Notes: generated by a model not told the origin, from the letters alone. Shown: positions 17,649-26,854, counted from the first letter of the stretch. The stretch is 37,884 bases of DNA from an uncultured Oscillospiraceae bacterium (GCA_947630645.1 CANRIF010000011.1:1-37884), one strand, 5' to 3'. A program made the numbers and translations.

Positions 17649-18606
17649 CGGTCTTGACCTCCTTTTTCGCCTTGCTCATGTAGCGCTCCTTCAAATAGGG
17701 GATCGCCAGGAACACCGCCACGACCATGGCCGTAAGCAGCTTCAGGTCGGTGGCCTCCAGGCCCAGGCGCAGCACCAGCGTGATGACCACATAATAGATG
17801 ACGGCGCCGATGACGGATGCCAGCAGCTTTAGGGCGAAATTGCGGAACAGCTTATCCAGCAGCACCTCGCCGATGATGACCGCCGCGAGGCCGATGACGA
17901 TAGCGCCCCGGCCCATATCCACCGTGGCGCTGCCGGAATACTGGGCCAGCAGCGCGCCGGACATGGCCACCAGGCCGTTGGACACCACCAGCCCCAGCAC
18001 TTTATTGCGGCTGGTGTTGATGCCCTGGGCGCGGGCCATGTTCGGATTGGCGCCGGTGGCGCGGATGGAGCAGCCCAGCTCCGTGCCAAAGAACCAGTAC
18101 ATGAGTGCGATGACCACCGCCACGATGATCACCAACAGGATCAGCGGGTTCCGCGACGACAGCTCCCGCACATAGCGGGACGAGAGCATCAGCGGGTTCC
18201 GGTCCACATTCAGTCCCAGGGTGGCCTTGGTCTTGGCGGCCGCGTCACCCAGCTTTATGATGTCGCCGATGGCCATGATCCGCAGGTTCAGCGAGTAGAG
18301 CGCCAGCTGGGTCAAAATACCGGACAGGATGGCCGGGATGCCGCAGGCGGTGTGCAGCAGCCCTGTGACCAGCCCCGCCAGCATCCCCGCCAGCACCGCC
18401 ATCAGCAGCGCCAGCCAGGGGTCCCAGCCCATGGTGATCAGCACGGCGCACACCGCGCCGCCGGTGGACAGCGTGCCGTCCACGGTCAGGTCGGCCAGGT
18501 CCAGTATCTTGTAGGTCAGGTATACGCCGATGGCCATCAGGCCCCAGGCCAGTCCCTGTCCCAATGCGCTGGGAAGAGAGCGCCCAAAGGAAAGCAGGAA
18601 ATCCAT
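17641..18606 (-). CDS. ABC transporter permease, TrpY-type (BPD_transp_2)
   Basis: GLAWGLMAIGVYLTYKILDLADLTVDGTLSTGGAVCAVLI; LGCSIRATGANPNMARAQGINTSRNKVLGLVVSNGLVAMSGALLAQYSG. Confidence 0.93.
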   Translation of the reverse strand: MDFLLSFGRSLPSALGQGLAWGLMAIGVYLTYKILDLADLTVDGTLSTGGAVCAVLITMGWDPWLALLMAVLAGMLAGLVTGLLHTACGIPAILSGILTQLALYSLNLRIMAIGDIIKLGDAAAKTKATLGLNVDRNPLMLSSRYVRELSSRNPLILLVIIVAVVIALMYWFFGTELGCSIRATGANPNMARAQGINTSRNKVLGLVVSNGLVAMSGALLAQYSGSATVDMGRGAIVIGLAAVIIGEVLLDKLFRNFALKLLASVIGAVIYYVVITLVLRLGLEATDLKLLTAMVVAVFLAIPYLKERYMSKAKKEVKTDA

Positions 18607-18653
18607 ACGGTAGTCTCCTCTGATGAATGGGGATCATAATAAAACGGCAAAGC

Positions 18654-18685
18654 CCAGCGGAAAAGGAAAGTCCCTTTTCCGCTGG
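18654..18685 (-). terminator. Intercistronic hairpin between TrpX-type SBP and permease genes
   Basis: CCAGCGGAAAAGG...CCTTTTCCGCTGG perfect stem. Confidence 0.75.
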
Positions 18686-18719
18686 TCTGCGGTTTTTAAG
18701 TCTTATTCAAGGGAACGGG

Positions 18720-19754
18720 TCAGCCCTCGGTGCTTTCCGCTTCGGGCTCTTCCTCGGTCTCCTCGGCCTCTTCGCCCTCCTCGGCCTCCTCCTCGGCGCC
18801 GATGGCCACATAGCCCTCAGGCGGCTCGATGTTCAGCGCCGCGCAGTTGTCGGCGTTGTACTCCTTGGTGACTTCGGGCGCAAACTGGACGGGCATCTCG
18901 GAGATGTCGGCCTCGCCCTTGAGGATCTCCGCGGCCATCTGACCGGTGATGTAGCCAAGGTCATAGTAGCTGATGGACAGGGTCACCACGCCGCAGCCGG
19001 CGCAGATGTTCTCCTCGCCGGCCACCACGGGCACACCCGCGGGCAGGACGATGTTGGCGATGGTCTGGGTGTTATCTGCCACATGGTTGTCGGTGGGGAC
19101 ATAGATGACATCGGAGCCATCACAGGCGCTCTGGGTAACGGCAGGCAGGTCGTTCACGTCAGTGAACGGGAACATCTCGCACTTGTAGCCCATCTCCTCG
19201 CTCTCCAGGTAGCCCTTGATCACATTCACCTGGTAGATGGAGTTAGGCTCACCGGAGCAGTAAAGCAGGCCCACGGTCTCGGCGTCGGGGAACATCTCAT
19301 GGAGGACCTCCGCCTGCTGGTCCAGCGGGGCCAGGTCGGAGGTGCCGGAGACGTTGCCGCCCACGGTGCCGGTCCAGTCCTCGATGCCCAGGGCGGTGGC
19401 ATAGTCGGTGACGGAGGTGCCCAGCACGGGGATGGTGTCGGTGGCAGCGGCGGCCATCTGCAGCGGCGCGGTGGCGTTGGCCAGGATCAGGTCCACGTCA
19501 GCGGCCACGAAGCCCTGGATGATGGGGTCCACAGCGGAGTCCTCGCCGCCGGCATTGCCCTCGTCAAAGGTCACGCCGTCCTCGCCGAATTCATCGACCA
19601 GGGCGTCCTTGAAGCCCTGGGTGGCCAGATCCAGCGCCGGATGGGGCATATACTGGCAGATGCCCACTTCATAGGGGTCCTCGTCGGCAAAGGCCGTGAC
19701 GCCCAGAGCCAGGACCATGGTCAGAGCCAGTACGATCGCAAGGGTCTTTTTCAT
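18720..19754 (-). CDS. ABC transporter substrate-binding protein, TrpX-type (PF04392-like), with acidic C-terminal tail
   Basis: MKKTLAIVLALTMVLALGVTAFADEDPYEVGICQYMPHPALDLATQGFKDAL...; TIPVLGTSVTDYATALGI; tail EEEAEEGEEAEETEEEPEAESTEG. Confidence 0.9.
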   Translation of the reverse strand: MKKTLAIVLALTMVLALGVTAFADEDPYEVGICQYMPHPALDLATQGFKDALVDEFGEDGVTFDEGNAGGEDSAVDPIIQGFVAADVDLILANATAPLQMAAAATDTIPVLGTSVTDYATALGIEDWTGTVGGNVSGTSDLAPLDQQAEVLHEMFPDAETVGLLYCSGEPNSIYQVNVIKGYLESEEMGYKCEMFPFTDVNDLPAVTQSACDGSDVIYVPTDNHVADNTQTIANIVLPAGVPVVAGEENICAGCGVVTLSISYYDLGYITGQMAAEILKGEADISEMPVQFAPEVTKEYNADNCAALNIEPPEGYVAIGAEEEAEEGEEAEETEEEPEAESTEG

Positions 19755-19803
19755 GTTGATGCTTTCCTTTCCGAATCGAAATAGTGTGTTGCACGCAGGG
19801 AAC

Positions 19804-19818
19804 GTACACATTATGTAC
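19804..19818. promoter_or_regulatory. Small palindrome GTACA-N5-TGTAC near the expected TSS of the trpX-type operon
   Basis: Read directly; just downstream of the predicted -10. Confidence 0.4.
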
Positions 19819-19825
19819 TGGCGTT

Positions 19826-19854
19826 ATTCTATTACTTTAAATGGTTGATGTCAA
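19826..19854 (-). promoter_or_regulatory. Putative sigma-A promoter TTGACA-N17-TAGAAT for the trpX-type operon
   Basis: Consensus -35 and near-consensus -10 on the minus strand. Confidence 0.78.
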
Positions 19855-19888
19855 TGTGCAGTTTCCCCAAAAACCGCACATTGACATC
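19847..19888. terminator. Hairpin downstream of tyrS (terminator or operator), overlapping the trpX -35
   Basis: GATGTCAATGTGC / GCACATTGACATC 13-bp perfect arms plus GTTT/AAAC. Confidence 0.65.
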
Positions 19889-19924
19889 CTTTTCGTTGAT
19901 GCAATATCCCCTGCTTGTGAAGGG

Positions 19925-21151
19925 TCACTTCAAGACCACTTTCCGGAAGCTCTTTTTGCCCCGGCGCAGCAGCACGCCCTGGCGCAGTTTTTCCGCCGGC
20001 ACGGCCATAAACAGGTCAGTGACCTTCTCCCCATCCAGGGTCACGCCGCCCTGGGCGATGTTCTGCCGGGCCTCGGAGTTGGACTTCACAAGCCCCGCCT
20101 TCACCAGCAGCGCCTTGATGTCCGCCGCCCCGTCGGTGAGGTCGTCCTGGGTAATCTCCGTCACGGGCATCTCGTCGCCGGAGCCAGCCCCGAACAGGGC
20201 CTTGGCCGCGGCCTGGGCCTTGGCGGCTTCCTCTTCCCCGTGGACCATCTTCGTCAGCTCGTAGGCCAAGATCTCCTTGGCCTCGTTGATCTTCTGGTCC
20301 TGCCAGTGGTCCATCTCCTCGATCTGGTCCATAGGCAGGAAGGTGAGCATACGGATGCACTTCATCACGTCCGCGTCGCCCACGTTGCGCCAGTACTGGT
20401 AGAAGTCGTAGGGGCTGGTCTTGTTGGGGTCCAGCCACACGGCGTTTCCGGCGGTCTTGCCCATCTTGTTGCCGTTGGAGTCGGTCAGCAGCGTCACGGT
20501 CATGGCATAGGCGTCCTTGCCCAGCTTGCGGCGTATAAGCTCCGTGCCGCCCAGCATATTGCTCCACTGGTCGTTGCCGCCGAACTGCATATTGCAGCCC
20601 AGGGTCTGGAACATATGGTAGAAGTCGTAGGACTGCATGATCATGTAGTTGAACTCCAGGAAGGAGAGGCCCTTCTCCATCCGCTGCTTGTAGCACTCGG
20701 CACGCAGCATATTGTTCACGGAGAAGCAGGCGCCCACCTCCCGCAGCAGGTCCACATAGTTCAGGTTCAGCAGCCAGTCGGCGTTGTTGACCATCATGGC
20801 CTTGCCCGGTCCCTCGCCGAAGTCGATGAACTTCTCCATCTGGCGCTTGAAGCACCCGGCGTTGTAGTCGATGGCCTCCCGGGTGAGCATCTTACGCATA
20901 TCGGTCCGGCCGGAGGGGTCGCCGATCATGGTGGTGCCGCCGCCGATCAGGGCGATGGGCCGGTTGCCGGCCTGCTGCAGCCGCTTCATGAACGTGAGCG
21001 TCACGAAGTGGCCGGCGGTCAGGCTGTCCGCCGTGCAGTCGAAGCCGATGTAAAAGGTGGCCTTGCCGTTGTTGATCAAGTCCTTGATCTTGTCCTCGTC
21101 CGTCACCTGGGCGATCAGCCCCCGGGCGGTCAGTTCTTCATACAGGGTCAT
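19925..21151 (-). CDS. tyrS: Tyrosyl-tRNA synthetase
   Basis: YIGFDCTADSLTAGHFVTLTFMKRLQQAGNRPIALIGGGTTMIGDPSGR; MQFGGNDQWSNMLGGTELIRR; KMGKT; C-terminal S4-like domain. Confidence 0.97.
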   Translation of the reverse strand: MTLYEELTARGLIAQVTDEDKIKDLINNGKATFYIGFDCTADSLTAGHFVTLTFMKRLQQAGNRPIALIGGGTTMIGDPSGRTDMRKMLTREAIDYNAGCFKRQMEKFIDFGEGPGKAMMVNNADWLLNLNYVDLLREVGACFSVNNMLRAECYKQRMEKGLSFLEFNYMIMQSYDFYHMFQTLGCNMQFGGNDQWSNMLGGTELIRRKLGKDAYAMTVTLLTDSNGNKMGKTAGNAVWLDPNKTSPYDFYQYWRNVGDADVMKCIRMLTFLPMDQIEEMDHWQDQKINEAKEILAYELTKMVHGEEEAAKAQAAAKALFGAGSGDEMPVTEITQDDLTDGAADIKALLVKAGLVKSNSEARQNIAQGGVTLDGEKVTDLFMAVPAEKLRQGVLLRRGKKSFRKVVLK

Positions 21152-22853
21152 GTTCCGTCTCTCCTTGATGCTGTTTTTGTTTCCAGGCGTCCGCCGCGGC
21201 GAGCAGCTCTCCGGCGGAGGCGGTGGTTGTCTCGGTGATGGTGTCGCCGCCGGTGAGCCGGGCGATCTCCCGGACCCGGCCGGGTCGGTCCAGTTCCGTC
21301 ACGGTGGTATAGGTGCGGCCGTTCTTCTCGGATTTCTCGATAAGGTACTGGCTGTCGGCCATGGACGCGATCTGGGCCAGGTGGCTGACGCAAAGCACCT
21401 GCCGCTGCATCCCGGTGAGGGCCAGCTTCTCCCCCACCCGGCTGGCCGCCACGCCAGACACGCCGGTGTCGATCTCGTCGAACACCGCCGTGGGCACCGG
21501 GTCATTCTGGCCGAACACGGTCTTCAGCGCCAGCATGATGCGGCTCAACTCGCCGCCGGAGGCGATGCGGCTGATGCGGCCTGGGGCCTCCCCGGCGTTG
21601 GCGCTCATGAGGAAACACACCGCGTCCGCCCCGTCGGGGCCGAAACCCGGCTCTCCCGCCAGGGGCGTGACCGACGTGACGAACCGCACCGACGGCATGG
21701 ACAGTTCCTTCAGTTCCTTCACCACCCGCGCCGCCAGGGCCTGCCCGGCCCTCTCCCGGCTGGCGGTGAGCGCCGCCGCCGCTGTCCGGCAGTCCTTTAC
21801 CAGCCCTTCCCGCTTTTTGTAAAGGCGCTCCAGTGCCTCGTCGCTGCCCTCCAGTTCTGCCAGGCGCGCCGCGGAGTCCTCGTAGATGTGGAGCAGTTCC
21901 GCCTCGTCCGCGGCGGAGAATTTCTTCTCCAGCCGCCGCAGCTGGGCCAGCCGCCCCTCCACCCGGTCGAATTCCTCCGGGGAGAAGTCCAGGCTGTCCC
22001 ACACGTCCCGGACCCGTTCCGCCGCGTCCTGCAAAAGGCTCACCGCCTCGGCCAGGGTGTCGTCCGCCGCCGCCAGATCGGCGCTCCAGCCCCGGGCGCG
22101 GGCCAGCCAGCCACGGGCCTGCCCCGCCAGTTCCAGGGCGGAGCCGTCGTCGCCATAGAGGGCCGTGTACGCGCCCTCCGCCGCCTCCCGCAGCTTCTCC
22201 CCGTTTCGCAGCAGCGCCGAGCGCGCCTCCAGTTCCGTCTCCTCGCCGGCCTTCAGCGATGCCTTCTCCAGTTCCTGCACCCGGTATTCCAGGCTCTCCG
22301 CCAGCCGGCGGCGGGCCTCCCCGTCCAGGGACAGGCGGCGTATCTCCCGCTCGTTGGCCTGCCAGGCGCCATAGGCCGCCCGGTAGGCTTCCAGGACGGC
22401 GCCGTTTTGCGCGAAGGCGTCCAGGTAGTGCAGGTGCCGGCTCTCGTCCAACAGCTGCCGGCCGTCGTTCTGGCCGTGGATATCCACCAGCAGCGCCCCG
22501 AGCGCGCGCAGCTGCGCCACGGTCACGGGCACGCCGTTGACCCGGCAGGCGCCCTTGCCGTCGGCGGACACGGTGCGCTGGACGATCAGGGTCCCTTCCT
22601 CCGGCTCCACGCCGTTTTCCAAGCACCAGTCCCGCGCGGCGTCCGCGTCGAACACCGCCGCCGCCAGGGCGCGCTCCGCCCCGGCGCGCACCAGTTCCCG
22701 GCTGGTCCGCCCGCCGGTGACGGCGTACAGCGCGTCGATGACGATGGATTTGCCCGCGCCGGTCTCACCGGTCAGCACGTTCAGGCCCGGCCGGAACTGC
22801 ACGTCCACCCGTTCCACCACCGCGATATTCTCGATGTGGAGGCTTTTGAGCAT
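21138..22853 (-). CDS. recN: DNA repair protein RecN
   Basis: MLKSLHIENIAVVERVDVQFRPGLNVLTGETGAGKSIVIDAL; GRISRIASGGELSRIMLALKTVF; VFDEIDTGVSGVAASRVGEKL. Confidence 0.97.
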   Translation of the reverse strand: MLKSLHIENIAVVERVDVQFRPGLNVLTGETGAGKSIVIDALYAVTGGRTSRELVRAGAERALAAAVFDADAARDWCLENGVEPEEGTLIVQRTVSADGKGACRVNGVPVTVAQLRALGALLVDIHGQNDGRQLLDESRHLHYLDAFAQNGAVLEAYRAAYGAWQANEREIRRLSLDGEARRRLAESLEYRVQELEKASLKAGEETELEARSALLRNGEKLREAAEGAYTALYGDDGSALELAGQARGWLARARGWSADLAAADDTLAEAVSLLQDAAERVRDVWDSLDFSPEEFDRVEGRLAQLRRLEKKFSAADEAELLHIYEDSAARLAELEGSDEALERLYKKREGLVKDCRTAAAALTASRERAGQALAARVVKELKELSMPSVRFVTSVTPLAGEPGFGPDGADAVCFLMSANAGEAPGRISRIASGGELSRIMLALKTVFGQNDPVPTAVFDEIDTGVSGVAASRVGEKLALTGMQRQVLCVSHLAQIASMADSQYLIEKSEKNGRTYTTVTELDRPGRVREIARLTGGDTITETTTASAGELLAAADAWKQKQHQGETEHDPV

Positions 22854-22865
22854 AGCCGTCCCTCT

Positions 22866-23321
22866 TTACCGCTTGTAGGCCCGGCGCAGCTGGGCGCACA
22901 GCCGCTCCGCCGCCGCGGCGTTACGCATGATGATGATGCCCGTGTCGTCGCCGGCCACCGATCCCAGCACCGCGTCCTCGCCCATGGCGTCCACCGCGCC
23001 GCACACCGCGCTGGCAAGGCCCGGCATGGTCCGGACCACCACCGTGTGCAGGGCGTGGTCGAAGCTCAAACAGCCCTCCCGGAAGATCTCCTCCATCCGC
23101 CGGGCGGACTCGCTGACCTCGTCCTGTCCCGCCTGGGTGTAGCGGTAGTGGCCGTTTGGTCCGATCTCCTTGACCAGCCGCAGCTCCTTGATGTCCCGGG
23201 ACACGGTGGCCTGGGTGCTTGTCACGCCCCGGGCCTGGAGCGCCTCCAGCATCTGGCTCTGAGTCTCGATGCTCTGCTCGGCGATGATGTCCAGGATCAC
23301 GCTCTGTCTTGAAGTCTTCAT
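22866..23321 (-). CDS. argR: Arginine repressor
   Basis: RQSVILDIIAEQSIETQSQMLEALQARGVTSTQATVSRDIKELRLVK; C-terminal VLGSVAGDDTGIIIMRN. Confidence 0.96.
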   Translation of the reverse strand: MKTSRQSVILDIIAEQSIETQSQMLEALQARGVTSTQATVSRDIKELRLVKEIGPNGHYRYTQAGQDEVSESARRMEEIFREGCLSFDHALHTVVVRTMPGLASAVCGAVDAMGEDAVLGSVAGDDTGIIIMRNAAAAERLCAQLRRAYKR

Positions 23322-24172
23322 GCTCTCTCCCCCAATTTCTCAAATGCCGTCTCATAAAAGCTCTTGGTCCCCAGGTCCGCCATCAGCAGCCGGTGCGCCG
23401 ATTTCTTCACGGTGACCTGGTCCCCGTCCAGCAGGTCCACCAGGCCCCGGCCGTCCGCCGACAGCACACACCGCCGCCCCTCGCTCACGTCCGACGGCAC
23501 CACCGTCACGGTCCGCTCCGGTCCCAGCACGAAAGACCGGGCCGCCAGCATATGGGCGCAGATGGGCGTCAGCACGATGGCCTCCGAACTGGGCTCCACC
23601 AGCGGTCCGCCCGCCGCCATGGAGTAGGCCGTGGAGCCTGTGGGCGAGGCGACGATGATCCCGTCGCCGGAGAAGGCCAGGATGTGCTTGCCGTCCCCGT
23701 AGGCCGTCAGGCGCACGTTCTGCACGATGCCGGAGATGACCGCGTCGTTGAGGACGGTGTCGGAAAACACCCGCTCCCCGCCCCGGCGTATCTCCACGTC
23801 CAGCATCATCCGGGGCACGGCGGTGAATCCGCCGGCGGCGGCCTGGCGCAGCAGGCCGATGTTGTCCCGGTCCAGTTCCGTCAGAAAGCCGGTATGCCCC
23901 AGATTCACCCCCACCAGGGGCGCGTCGTGGAGCATCACCTCCGGGGCGATACGCAGGATGGTACCGTCGCCGCCCAGGGTGACCAGCAGGTCCGCCCCCT
24001 CCAGGGCCGCGCCCAGCTCCTTGGCGGGAAAGGGCGGCTCGGCCGCCGCCTCGCCGCACACGGGGCTCACCACCACGCTGTGGCCGTCGGCCTCCAGCAT
24101 GGCCTTGACGTGGGCCGTACAGGAGAAGTCCCCGTCCCGCTGCACGTTGGTGCAAAGCACGATCTTTCTCAT
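23318..24172 (-). CDS. nadK: NAD kinase
   Basis: LLVTLGGDGTILRIAP; VGVNLGHTGFLTEL; GIIVASPTGSTAYSMAAGGPLVEP. Start at internal MRKIVLCTN. Confidence 0.96.
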   Translation of the reverse strand: MRKIVLCTNVQRDGDFSCTAHVKAMLEADGHSVVVSPVCGEAAAEPPFPAKELGAALEGADLLVTLGGDGTILRIAPEVMLHDAPLVGVNLGHTGFLTELDRDNIGLLRQAAAGGFTAVPRMMLDVEIRRGGERVFSDTVLNDAVISGIVQNVRLTAYGDGKHILAFSGDGIIVASPTGSTAYSMAAGGPLVEPSSEAIVLTPICAHMLAARSFVLGPERTVTVVPSDVSEGRRCVLSADGRGLVDLLDGDQVTVKKSAHRLLMADLGTKSFYETAFEKLGERA

Positions 24173-24984
24173 AGCGAGGCTCCTTTCCCGGCGTCCAGCG
24201 CCGCGTGGGACTGCGCCACCACCGCGCCGCAGTCCGCCTCCGCTCCCGGCCCGATCCTGTCCAGCCAGGCGAGATATTCGATGTTCCCCTCCGGGCCGCG
24301 CACCGGGGAATAGGTCAGGCCCCGCAGGAAAAAGCCCATGGTCCCCACGTCGGCGATGAACCGCTCCAGCACCTGGCAGTGTACGGCTGGGTCCCGGACC
24401 ACGCCCTTTTTGCCCACGCTCTCCCGGCCCGCCTCGAACTGGGGCTTGACGAGGCACACCACCTGGCCGCGCTCCGTGAGCAGGCCCTTCACCGCCGGCA
24501 GCACCAGCCGCAGGGAGATGAAGGACATATCCATCACCGCCAGGTCCATGGCCTCCGGGAACATATCCGGCGTCAGGCTCCGGGCGTTGGTGCGCTCCAT
24601 CACCGTCACCCGCCCGTCGTTCCGCAGGCTCCAGGCCAGCTGCCCGTACCCCACGTCCACGGCATACACATGGCATGCGCCCCGCTGCAAAAGGCAGTCG
24701 GTGAACCCGCCGGTGGACGCGCCGCAGTCGATGCAAACAAGGCCCGCCGGGTCGATGGAAAACGTGTCCAGGGCCTTTTCCAGCTTCAGCCCGCCCCGGC
24801 TGACGTAGGGCAGCTTCGCGCCCCGCACCTCCACGGCCGCCCCCTCCGGGACGGTGACGCCGGGCCGGGTCTGCTTCTCCCCGTCCACATACACCGCGCC
24901 CGCCATGATGAGCGCCTTAGCCCGTTCGCGGCTCTGGGCCAGGCCCAGGTCGAACACCCGCTGATCAAGCCTTATCTTCGCCAT
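24169..24984 (-). CDS. tlyA: TlyA-family rRNA methyltransferase / hemolysin-like protein (S4 + FtsJ domains)
   Basis: IRLDQRVFDLGLAQSRERAKALIMAGAVYVDG; YVSRGGLKLEKAL; CIDCGASTGGFTDCLLQ; LVKPQFEAGRE. Confidence 0.95.
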   Translation of the reverse strand: MAKIRLDQRVFDLGLAQSRERAKALIMAGAVYVDGEKQTRPGVTVPEGAAVEVRGAKLPYVSRGGLKLEKALDTFSIDPAGLVCIDCGASTGGFTDCLLQRGACHVYAVDVGYGQLAWSLRNDGRVTVMERTNARSLTPDMFPEAMDLAVMDMSFISLRLVLPAVKGLLTERGQVVCLVKPQFEAGRESVGKKGVVRDPAVHCQVLERFIADVGTMGFFLRGLTYSPVRGPEGNIEYLAWLDRIGPGAEADCGAVVAQSHAALDAGKGASL

Positions 24985-26818
24985 GCAGCATCTCCAAAAC
25001 GGCCTGCGCCAGCGAGCCGCTATCCAATCCCGTTTTCCGCCGTAGGTCCTGCGGCGCGCCGTGTTCCAGTATACCATCGCCCAGATTCACCAGCCGGACC
25101 GCCCGCAGGGCGACGCCCGCCTGCTCCGCCGCGGCCAGAAGCTGTCTTCCCACACATCCGGCGGCGCAGGCCTCCTCCGCCACCAGCAGCGCCCCGGTCC
25201 GGCGCACAGAGGCCAGCACCGGCTCCGGGTCCAGGGGCGACAGCACATTGATCTTGACGACCTCCGCCTCCACGCCGCCGCTCCGGAGTACCCGGGCGGC
25301 TATGACCGCCTCGTTGATCTCCACGCCGTAGGCGGCGATGGTCACATCCGTCCCCTGCTTCACCACCCGCGCCGTCTCGTGGGAGGTGTCCGCCTTCCAG
25401 ACGCCCTCCCCGCCCCGGGGGTACCGCACCGCCACGGGGCCGGTATCCTCCAGCACCGCTTTACGCAGCATGGACCGCATCTCCCGGAAGTTGGCCGGGG
25501 CGTAGACCTTCATCCCGGGAACGGAACTTAGGTACGCCACGTCGAACACGCCCTGGTGGGTCTCTCCGTCCTTGCCGACGATGCCGGCCCGGTCCACCCC
25601 GAACACCACATGCAGGCCCATGAGGGACACGTCGTGGATCAGCATATCGTAGCAACGCTGCATGAACGTGGAGTACACCGCGAACACCGGCTTCAGCCCC
25701 CGGGCCGCCATGCCCGCGGCCATGGCACAGGCGTGTTCCTCGGCGATGCCCACGTCGAAGAACCGGTCGGGCCAGGTCTCCTGGAAGCCGATAAGGCCCG
25801 TGCCCTCCTTCATGGCGGCGGTGATGGCCACCACAGACTTGTCCTCCCCGGCCAGTTCCGTCAGCGTCCGGCCGAACACGGAGGAGAAATCCTCGCCGGT
25901 ATACTTCGGCACGCCGGTCCTGGCGTCAAAGGCGCCTACGCCGTGAAAGGCCGCGGGGGCCTTCTCTGCCGGCGGGTAGCCCTTGCCCTTCTGGGTGATG
26001 ACGTGTACCAGCACCGGGGCGCGGTAATCCTTGGCCCAGCGGAGGGCGTTGGCCACCTTTCGGATGTCGTGGCCGTCGATGGGGCCGATGTATTCATAAC
26101 CGAAGTCGTCGAAGATGTTCTCCGGCACGACCCGTTCCTTCAGCCACCGCTTCATCCGGCTCAACGCCGAGGAGAGCAGCGGGATGTGGGGCAGCACGGA
26201 GTTGCGGTACCACTTTTTGAACCGGATGTACTCCACTCGGGTACGCATCCGGCTTAGCATCTCCGCCAGCCCGCCCACGCCCTCGTTGATGCTCATGCCG
26301 TTGTCGTTGAGGACCACCACCAGCGGCTCGCCGCTCTTTCCAGCGTCGGAGAGCCCCTCGAAGGCCATGCCGCCGTTGAGCGCCCCGTCGCCGATCAGGG
26401 CCACCACGTCGTAGTCCTCCCCCAGCGCCGTCCGCGCCCGGGCCATGCCCAGCGCCACGGACACGGAGTTGGAGGCATGGCCGGCGATGAAGGCGTCATG
26501 GACGCTCTCCCGGGGCTTGGGGAACCCCGCCAGGCCGCCCATCTCCCGCAGGTCGGACAGATCGCGCCGCCCGGTGAGCAGCTTGTGGGCGTAACACTGA
26601 TGTCCCACGTCGAACACCAGCCGGTCCCGGCTTGTATCGTATACCAGATGCAGGGCCACCGTCAGTTCCACCGCGCCCAGGTTGGACGCCAAGTGGCCCC
26701 CCTGTTTCGACAGGGAGGCGACCAGATATTCCCGGATCTCGCGGCACAGTTCGTCCAGCGCCTCCGGCGGCAGGGCGCGCACGTCCTCCGGGCTGTGGAT
26801 GTTGTCAAGCAGACCCAT
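24965..26818 (-). CDS. dxs: 1-deoxy-D-xylulose-5-phosphate synthase
   Basis: GHQCYAHKLLTGRRD; GDGALNGGMAFEGLSDAG; LNDNGMSINEGVGGLAEML; YEYIGPIDGHDI; VDRAGIVGKDGETHQGVFDVAYL. Confidence 0.97.
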   Translation of the reverse strand: MGLLDNIHSPEDVRALPPEALDELCREIREYLVASLSKQGGHLASNLGAVELTVALHLVYDTSRDRLVFDVGHQCYAHKLLTGRRDLSDLREMGGLAGFPKPRESVHDAFIAGHASNSVSVALGMARARTALGEDYDVVALIGDGALNGGMAFEGLSDAGKSGEPLVVVLNDNGMSINEGVGGLAEMLSRMRTRVEYIRFKKWYRNSVLPHIPLLSSALSRMKRWLKERVVPENIFDDFGYEYIGPIDGHDIRKVANALRWAKDYRAPVLVHVITQKGKGYPPAEKAPAAFHGVGAFDARTGVPKYTGEDFSSVFGRTLTELAGEDKSVVAITAAMKEGTGLIGFQETWPDRFFDVGIAEEHACAMAAGMAARGLKPVFAVYSTFMQRCYDMLIHDVSLMGLHVVFGVDRAGIVGKDGETHQGVFDVAYLSSVPGMKVYAPANFREMRSMLRKAVLEDTGPVAVRYPRGGEGVWKADTSHETARVVKQGTDVTIAAYGVEINEAVIAARVLRSGGVEAEVVKINVLSPLDPEPVLASVRRTGALLVAEEACAAGCVGRQLLAAAEQAGVALRAVRLVNLGDGILEHGAPQDLRRKTGLDSGSLAQAVLEMLHGEDKA

Positions 26819-26854
26819 GATCGTGAACCAGCACCAAGTTTATCGTCAGAGTGT

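Noticed and set aside
19755-19924. Possible T-box riboswitch between tyrS and the trpX-type operon
   Set aside because: No T-box core sequence or specifier-like architecture seen.
19841-21238. 465-aa + strand ORF antisense to tyrS
   Set aside because: Shadow ORF; tyrS is unmistakable.
21057-23312. 751-aa + strand ORF antisense to recN/argR
   Set aside because: High-GC shadow ORF of low complexity; the opposite strand encodes clear recN and argR.
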